NCBI GenBank assembly: GCA_029204225.1
Contig: CM055093.1
Coordinates: forward strand, 19,968,958 to 20,032,957
Direction of reading: 5' to 3'
From: Diphasiastrum complanatum
Lineage: Eukaryota > Streptophyta > Lycopodiopsida > Lycopodiales > Lycopodiaceae
DNA: 64,000 bases
In this document: piece after piece, positions 58,666 to 64,000 of the stretch
Numbering within the stretch: position 1 is the stretch's first letter
Layout of the letters: each line of letters begins with the position of its first letter
Notes under the pieces: model-generated
What the model saw: the letters and a program-made list of their open reading frames with translations, nothing else
What the model was told of the DNA's origin: nothing
Databases searched by the model: none
Made by a program: the position numbers and the translations under genes

Positions 58666-60625
58666 CTGCCAGATTGAATTACACAGTACAGAAGCTTAAA
58701 TCATTTCCTTGATGCAATTAATAACCCATAACCCCTTCTACTGTGTGCATTTCTAGAATCTCATACAAAGGTTCTTTAACATCACGTCTGGCAGCAAAAG
58801 TAAACTTTGGTTTAGGCAATACCATCACTTGTTCCCCTTTAACAATTTTCAACATTTCAAAAAGTATCATAGACTGCAGAAAAGTTCAGGGGTACCATTG
58901 GGTTAGTAATGGCTGCAGCAAAAGATGCACTGCAGAAGGAACTAGCAAGTTCCCAATGCAAATCAAGCTTTTCAATGGATTCTGCTCCGGAGTACCAAAC
59001 TGATAGCCTTTTTGTAGCTTCCCAAAGGGGAAAATAAGTTGCATTGTATGGACCCCAGACCATTTGAGCCAACAGAAAGCCTCTGTAGAAAGCAACTATG
59101 CCCTCTTGCTTGTATATCGTGGTTACTGTATTCAGAGAGCCCTGAAAACCCAATCATAAAATAGGAGTATCAGCTCAGCTAAAGTTTGGAATTTATGGTG
59201 CCGAAAAGTAGCTGAAAGCATCTAGTTTTAAATAATGGCTATAAATCAAATACATGTCATCGCTGACTGTATAAACATTCTAATTGCAACTATGCTGATT
59301 ACAGTCTGTGGATTGAAGACTGATCAAACATAAAAATAATTGCCTCCTTATAAGAGCAGTAAAATAAATTTTGGTTACAAGAACATGAAAATCACCACAT
59401 TGAAGTTTTAGAGCTATTTTCACTTTATATTGAGTAAACTAGCAAAGCACTCGATTGTTTGGATCAATGCTATAGATTATGAAAATTGTCCTGGCTTTTC
59501 CAGCAATTCAGGTATGCTACACATGAAATTTAGCTTAATAAAAAAGATCAGCTTCAGCTCACCTTGTAAGCACCCTTGCCACCAGTCTGCACCATTTGCC
59601 TTTGGCGAATCACTTCCACTGGAACATTGATCAAAGACTGAAAAAGCGTAGCGACTAGACCCCCAGTAAAGTGCACTAAAGGATTATCATGTCCCCCTGC
59701 AAGGCAACTCAAAACAAAACCAGGATCAGAACGGTTACAGAAACCGTATTTGAGGCCTGATAATCAGATGCAGGTTCTCATAAAACTAGTATACCGCAGC
59801 TCAAGGTAGAGCAAATACGGGTTTTATAGGATATCCGTTGCCAAGAACTATATTCGAGCCTTCTATTATACATTGTAGCTTTCCCCTTTTCAAGAAGCAG
59901 CTGTTGAGGGTAAATAAAGCTATATACCCATTTCTTACTTGAGAAATGATTCTAACTAACTTCATAGCTGGGCCCAATTGCTTCCATGGCTTCAGTAAGG
60001 TTGCAAAGTAGAATTGCTTACATCGCTTCAGGAAGCTTAAGGTTGCCAATTAATAAGTATCCTTCTCCCAAACTATATCTGGCTTCATAACAGCCTACTC
60101 GGACCTAAACATGTGAAGATCGGGGAGAGAGCAAGGAAGGTGGAATGCTTGCCTGGAAGAACCCTCTTTGCGGTTTGGTATGCAGCCATATATAATGCTT
60201 GCGCAGGAGCAATCTGTGACACAGTTGCATATCCTTTGTAAAGAGTTCTCCATCCTTCTTGAGCAGCAATGGAAGAGATTGCATGCAGAGGACCCCTGTA
60301 CACGAACAAGGCAGAACCTGCTCCATTTCCGCTTCCAACAGCAGCTCCTTGAACCTGCATGCAACGCAAAGTCAAATCAGAGGGAGCAGCAGAACCACGG
60401 CAACCATCTCAAATTTCAGTTAATGTGTTGCATCATCACTGTAATCAATGCTCACTGTTTCTACTGTCTCTTAGTAATGAGTGGTAATACCATGAGTCTA
60501 GATTTGACAGTCATCATGGGATACATGATACTATCAGCCAGCATCCCTGCAAATCCTGCTGCTGCCATCTGCTTGGCCAGGGTTCGACTTAAAGCCTCTC
60601 GCTGCCTTCCTGCCTCCATGCCCAT
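58447..60625 (-). CDS. Mitochondrial carrier (SLC25) family protein, complete, five exons
   Basis: Join on the minus strand: 60625-60491, 60354-60153, 59696-59563, 59141-58896, 58665-58447; 936 bases, 311 residues and TAA. The three-fold carrier repeat is clear. Repeat 1: FAGMLADSIMYPMMTVKSRL and AAQEGWRTLYKGYATV. Repeat 2: INVPVEVIRQRQ and IYKQEGIVAFYRGFL. Repeat 3: TNPMDVIKTRLQVQG and WRQEGWRGFTSGI. Carrier signatures P-x-(D/E)-x-x-(K/R) are complete in repeats 2 and 3; in repeat 1 the acidic residue is Met (PMMTVK). The protein should sit in the inner mitochondrial membrane with six helices and exchange a small metabolite. The substrate cannot be told; the SLC25A44-like group is possible. 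The start was chosen at the first of two ATGs (MGMEAGRQ), because a stop lies in frame further upstream. All GT-AG introns except one GC-AG. Confidence 0.92.
58896..59141 (-). CDS. Carrier gene exon 4
   Basis: 82 codons from TTTCAG|GGCTCT to CCAATG|GTACCC. Carries the end of repeat 2 and helix 5, up to the proline of the third signature. Confidence 0.92.
59563..59696 (-). CDS. Carrier gene exon 3
   Basis: From TTGCAG|GGGGACATG to TACAAG|GTGAGC, phase 1 to phase 0. Contains HFTGGLVATLFQSLINVPVE and the second signature PVEVIR. Too fragmented to appear as a long open frame. Confidence 0.9.
60153..60354 (-). CDS. Carrier gene exon 2, with GC donor
   Basis: Acceptor ATGCAG, then GTTCAAGGAGCT; the donor is CTTCCAG|GCAAGC, a GC-type splice site with an otherwise strong consensus. 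Phase 0 to phase 1; the split Gly codon is completed by GG of the next exon. The open frame continues past the donor for about 20 codons, but those do not look like carrier sequence. Confidence 0.85.
60491..60625 (-). CDS. Carrier gene exon 1
   Basis: 45 codons from ATG to CTCATG|GTATTA. Contains transmembrane helix 1 and the degenerate first signature PMMTVK. Confidence 0.85.
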
Positions 60626-60659
60626 TGCTTCTTTATTTTTCTCAGCTTGATCACAACTC

Positions 60660-61166
60660 AGTTGGCCGGCTATCTAACCTTTACAATATGAGCACAAACT
60701 CGCAAGGCAACATTAGATCGAGCTTTATCGCAGCCAATTTTAGTTAGCCTACTACGATTCCCAGAGTTGTTTGAGGTTTGAGAAAAACGGACACAATGTC
60801 TAAGCTAATGCTTCAAATCACTGTTGTTGCTGCTGCCGCTGCCGGAATGCTTCTAATCTGATACTGAAGGAATCAACGTTGGCTAGAATAGCTTAGACCA
60901 CCATTGCTTCAGCCAGATGAAACGTTTGCTTCCGCATGGTGTGGGTTGGAATCTGCTCTGCAAACTTTCGCACCACAAACAGAAATTGCTGCTAATAATC
61001 AGGTCAGATTTTTCAGCTGCGATCAATCCACACTGGCTACAGGCCCTTGTGCATGCGCAAAAAATACGAACAACTACCAGTTATCTCAGCTCAACCATGC
61101 TTTCTTCCAATGATCTCCAAGCCCAATTGTCCCAATCGATCATACGACGACGACGACGACGACGAC

Positions 61167-61201
<35 letters not shown>

Positions 61202-61226
61202 GATAGGCAGTCTTTTATTCGCAAAG

Positions 61227-61272
<46 letters not shown>

Positions 61273-61480
61273 TCTCGCCTTCTCGTGTGATTTATTTTAT
61301 TGTGTGATTTATTTTATTGAGTTGAGAAGGAAGGAAGAGGAGACACGTGAGCTTGTATTCTCCCTCCAATGGACACTAGTCCATTTTGTGAAACATGAGG
61401 AGGATTTTCCAAGTGCCACTTCAAATCATTGCCACATTGCATCTCCTCCTAGTATTTAACTTGTGCTTCTCTCTCTCACC
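60660..61480 (-). promoter_or_regulatory. 5' flank of the carrier gene with simple repeats
   Basis: Upstream of the minus-strand carrier start lie (CGA)n at about 61145-61168, (GA)n at 61169-61200, a 29-base spacer, and (CT)n at 61230-61269. No certain TATA box or transcription start can be named; GA/CT tracts are common in plant 5' UTRs and promoters. Confidence 0.5.
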
Positions 61481-61488
61481 CTCCCAAC

Positions 61489-61688
61489 TTCCAAGTCCCT
61501 TCTACCTTGCATTCACGTGTTGGAGTCCACACCATTGTCGACTCGCTATTGGCCTTTTGACACGTTTTCAACTCCGACATCATCTTGGTTCCAAGTCCCT
61601 TCTACCTTGCATTCACGTGTTGGAGTCTAAACCATTGTGGACTCGCTAGTGGCCTTTTGACACGTTCTCAACTCGGACGTCATCCTGG
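61489..61688. repeat. 100-bp tandem duplication
   Basis: Two units starting TTCCAAGTCCCTTCTACCTT at 61489 and 61589, differing by about nine bases. Confidence 0.93.
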
Positions 61689-61700
61689 TTCCAATCCGTC

Positions 61701-61870
61701 GGGGTTGGCTCAATTGGTCACCTTGACATCCAAAGTTTCTTTGGTCCCAGGTTCGAGCCTCCCCTTGGAAAACAAGAAGCATTATCTCGATTTCAAAGGG
61801 TATGAAAATTTTTCAGAATGTTCACCATGTATGTATAATGTAGGATCGACTGATATGGGATCTTTGTAGG
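61701..61870 (+). mobile_element. tRNA-derived SINE-like element (5' head)
   Basis: A polymerase III A box TGGCTCAATTGG at 61706-61717 and a B box GGTTCGAGCCT at 61750-61760, spaced 32 bases apart, as in tRNA genes and tRNA-derived SINEs. The intervening sequence does not fold into a full tRNA with an anticodon arm that I can recognise. It continues into a unique body (CAGAATGTTCACC and so on), typical of a SINE. The 3' end is unclear. Confidence 0.5.
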
Positions 61871-62620
61871 GATCGTCCAAGGTTGCAAATCATTGATTCC
61901 CTTTTAAGTCTTGGATTGCTATTGAGGATCGAACCGACCAATGGAGGGAGGGGGACCACCCAAGCATCAATTGACCCTACAAAGCAACAAAAAAAACTAA
62001 AATATTTTTGACAAGCTTGTGAAGGGACCACCAAACAAAATCTCCTCTTTAGAACTTGTGTTGTTGTCAATTTTCTAACTTCTAACTACTAACTTCTACA
62101 TTTTGTGCACAAAAAGTGTTGGCCAAAGTGATCATATTTTTCTTCTTTCTTTAGAAAATTTGTAACCATACGTACGTATAACTTCTATTATTGTCTAATG
62201 AGATTATATTATTGAAAACCTTATATTGGAACTAACTTTTCTTGATAATGGAATAAACATCAAATTGAAAAATGCCAAAATTTATTTTGTAGATCCTATT
62301 GAGGACTAAGAAAGAGAATTTTAAATGTAATAAAATATCCAAAACCGATGGTCCTTAAGATTAAAGTCAAGACCTAGAATTGAGAGGTCTCCTAAACATG
62401 TGGGAACCTAGCATTAGTGCAAACTAGTGCTACTGCTAGATTTTCACAAGCCCAAGGTGACCCGCAAATGGGAGCCAAGAGAATGGATCCCAAGGGCTCA
62501 TAAAGCCCCTTCTCTGCATACTTCAGTTGACACAAACAACCAACAGTCAGTCGAGATGTTGTCTTCTTGGAAAACATATTATATATTTCAAGCAAAAGCA
62601 GCCAATGCAAGAGTTTGTTC
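61871..62620. other. AT-rich stretch without a recognised feature
   Basis: No domain or repeat structure seen on either strand. Confidence 0.5.
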
Positions 62621-62629
62621 CAACAACTC

Positions 62630-63202
62630 CATTCACCATCAATAGGCCTCGACCTAAGAATGTTTCTACAACTATTGAAAATATCCCAATCACGTAACAA
62701 GGAGAGTCACTTACTCAACAATCGCTAGTTGTTCAAAGATCTACTTGAATTTGACAAGAGCTTGATCGATACATCCCTCAAGCATTCATCGGTCACAATG
62801 AACCTGCCTCAGTTGTAGAAGTTTTGTCGAGTCTAGTGAGAAGCAAAGTATAGTTGTTTTATCCACAACAGAAGTAGAGTATAAGGAAATGTGTAACGCA
62901 ACACATGAAGCCATTTGGTTGAGACAAATCTTGGATGAGATGGACATGAAGCAAGAAAAACCCATGACTATACATAGCAACAGTCATAGTGGTATTCAAT
63001 TGGTGAAGAATCTGATGTTTCACGCGAGAACCAAACACATCAAGATTCACTAGCACTTTATACGTGAGAGGTTGTTGAGTAAAGAAATAAGTATTGTTCA
63101 TTGTAGTACAAATGAGCAATTAGCTGACATTTTCACTAAGCCACTCATTAGAGGAAAGTTTGATAAATTTAGGTCAAAATTTTTTGTATTTAAAGTTTGT
63201 TA
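62630..63202 (+). pseudogene. Ty1/copia RNase H and linker fragment
   Basis: With several shifts, the plus strand reads DRYIPQAFIGHNEPASVV (linker), then SKQSIVVLSTTEVEYKEMCN, ATHEAIWLRQILDEMDMKQE, SGIQLVKNLMFHARTKHIKI and LLSKEISIVHCSTNEQLADI, FTKPLIRGKFDKFR and a final TAA at 63200-63202. This is the copia RNase H with its normal C-terminal FTK(P/A)L end. A stop in KIH*HF and frameshifts make it defective. Confidence 0.88.
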
Positions 63203-63248
63203 ACTTTGATAGAACGTATATGAGTGTAGGAAAAGTAGATTCTACGTT

Positions 63249-63335
<87 letters not shown>
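63249..63335. repeat. (GA)n microsatellite
   Basis: About 43 GA units, 47 bases after the copia RNase H stop, where a polypurine tract and LTR would be expected. Confidence 0.97.
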
Positions 63336-63337
<2 letters not shown>

Positions 63338-63620
63338 AGAATAAAAGCAAAACTAATGTGCTATTGTACTGTGGGTCTGATCACTGGATCAGGACTAGTT
63401 AGCCTCGCACAAGGCAAGTCAACAGGACATGCATCCCGCAACGACAACCTGGGCCATGCATGGATTGCCAAAAAGAAAACTATATGTACAGTGTATTTTG
63501 GTTTTCAAAAATATAGTTGCTATGTAGGCTTGGAGTGTGAGTCTAGTGCTTTTTGTGTGGGTGTTACTATGTTATATGATATGTGATTATGTTTTAAGCA
63601 AATTCTAACTAATCCTCAGT

Positions 63621-64000
63621 CAAAGGCTGTTTTGACAGTAGACAATCTTGAAGGACCAAATTATTACTTATAGAAATTCAAGATAAAAGTCGTGTTGATG
63701 GTCAAAGAGTTATTAAAAATAGTCACTAGAGTTGAACTAATTCTCAATACTGATGAGCAAGCCACTTGCAAATGGAAGCTCAAAGCTAGTAAAGCCTTTG
63801 TTTTAATCATTTTGAATATTTCAGAAACTCAAATTGTTCATATCAGTCAAGCCTAGACTTCCAAAGAAGCATGGGACATACTGAGCACATTGTATGAAGT
63901 GAGAGATGTCCTATTGCATTTTAAAAGAAAAAATTTCTATGCCAATTATTCCATGCAAAATCACATAAATGGGTTCAAGACTCTATTAGAGCATATGTGT
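63621..64000 (+). pseudogene. Ty1/copia gag fragment, continues beyond the window
   Basis: The plus strand reads LTVDNLEGPNYYL, a stop in place of Trp (TAG), then KFKIKVVLMVKELLKIV, WKLKASKAFVLIILNISETQ, a second TAG, and TSKEAWDILSTLYEVRDVLL and NHINGFKTLLEHMC to the last base. This is the UBN2-type copia Gag (LxGxNYxxWK...KAxxxIxxxL...TSKEAWDxL). Two stops show it is not functional. Confidence 0.88.

Noticed and set aside
61701-61775. Functional tRNA gene
   Set aside because: A and B boxes are present, but I cannot form acceptor and anticodon stems; a SINE head is more likely.

Overview
The window looks like repeat-rich nuclear DNA of a land plant that makes swimming sperm (fern, lycophyte, cycad or Ginkgo-like; the species cannot be read from the sequence). 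Two observations lead to this: plant-type LTR retrotransposons, a BED/hAT transposon, a CACTA relic and a tRNA-derived SINE fill most of the window, and the largest host gene is a homologue of DRC7 (CCDC135/lobo), a protein of the motile-axoneme nexin-dynein regulatory complex. Flowering plants and conifers have no motile cilia and would not be expected to keep it.

Host gene 1 (plus strand) is the 3' half of DRC7: seven exons from 9821 to 42818, 1248 coding bases in register, with splice phases that fit throughout. The start of the gene lies upstream of the window or beyond what I can recognise. One exon (40184-40327) sits alone at the end of a 26-kb intron. The phase-consistent third exon has an in-frame TAG at 13481-13483, so this copy is either damaged, mis-read at one base, or spliced differently. 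Host gene 2 (minus strand, 60625 to 58447) is a complete five-exon mitochondrial carrier (SLC25) gene of 311 codons with one GC-AG intron.

The 26-kb DRC7 intron holds a nested stack whose order can be read from target-site duplications. Older copia and gypsy fragments (14.9-20.9 kb and 38.3-39.8 kb) are split by element B (20997-38293, TSD CCTAC, 1.24-kb LTRs, no recognisable gag or pol). The 5' LTR of B is split by element A (21810-34448, TSD GTTGG, 0.91-kb LTRs, minus-strand protease-RT-RNase H-integrase-chromodomain). The pol of A is split between RNase H and integrase by a 6.07-kb hAT element (24356-30423, TSD AAACAACC). A and B share a primer-binding site and a leader with four to five repeated potential hairpins, which suggests that A-type enzymes mobilise B-type elements.

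Other regions: 1-9 kb is decayed Ty3/gypsy pol, a long C-poor stretch and a LINE reverse transcriptase relic. 42.8-47 kb is intergenic with gypsy and copia fragments, one of them internally inverted. 47.1-55.4 kb holds an LTR with PBS, two arrays of a CpG-rich palindromic motif (GACGTCGGAWTCCGACGTC), a cluster of GA/TG microsatellites, a CACTA-type fragment and a gypsy gag-PR-RT relic. 55.4-58.4 kb has LTR pieces and further GA tracts. 60.7-64 kb holds GA/CT repeats upstream of the carrier gene, a SINE-like tRNA head, and two copia fragments, the second running off the window.
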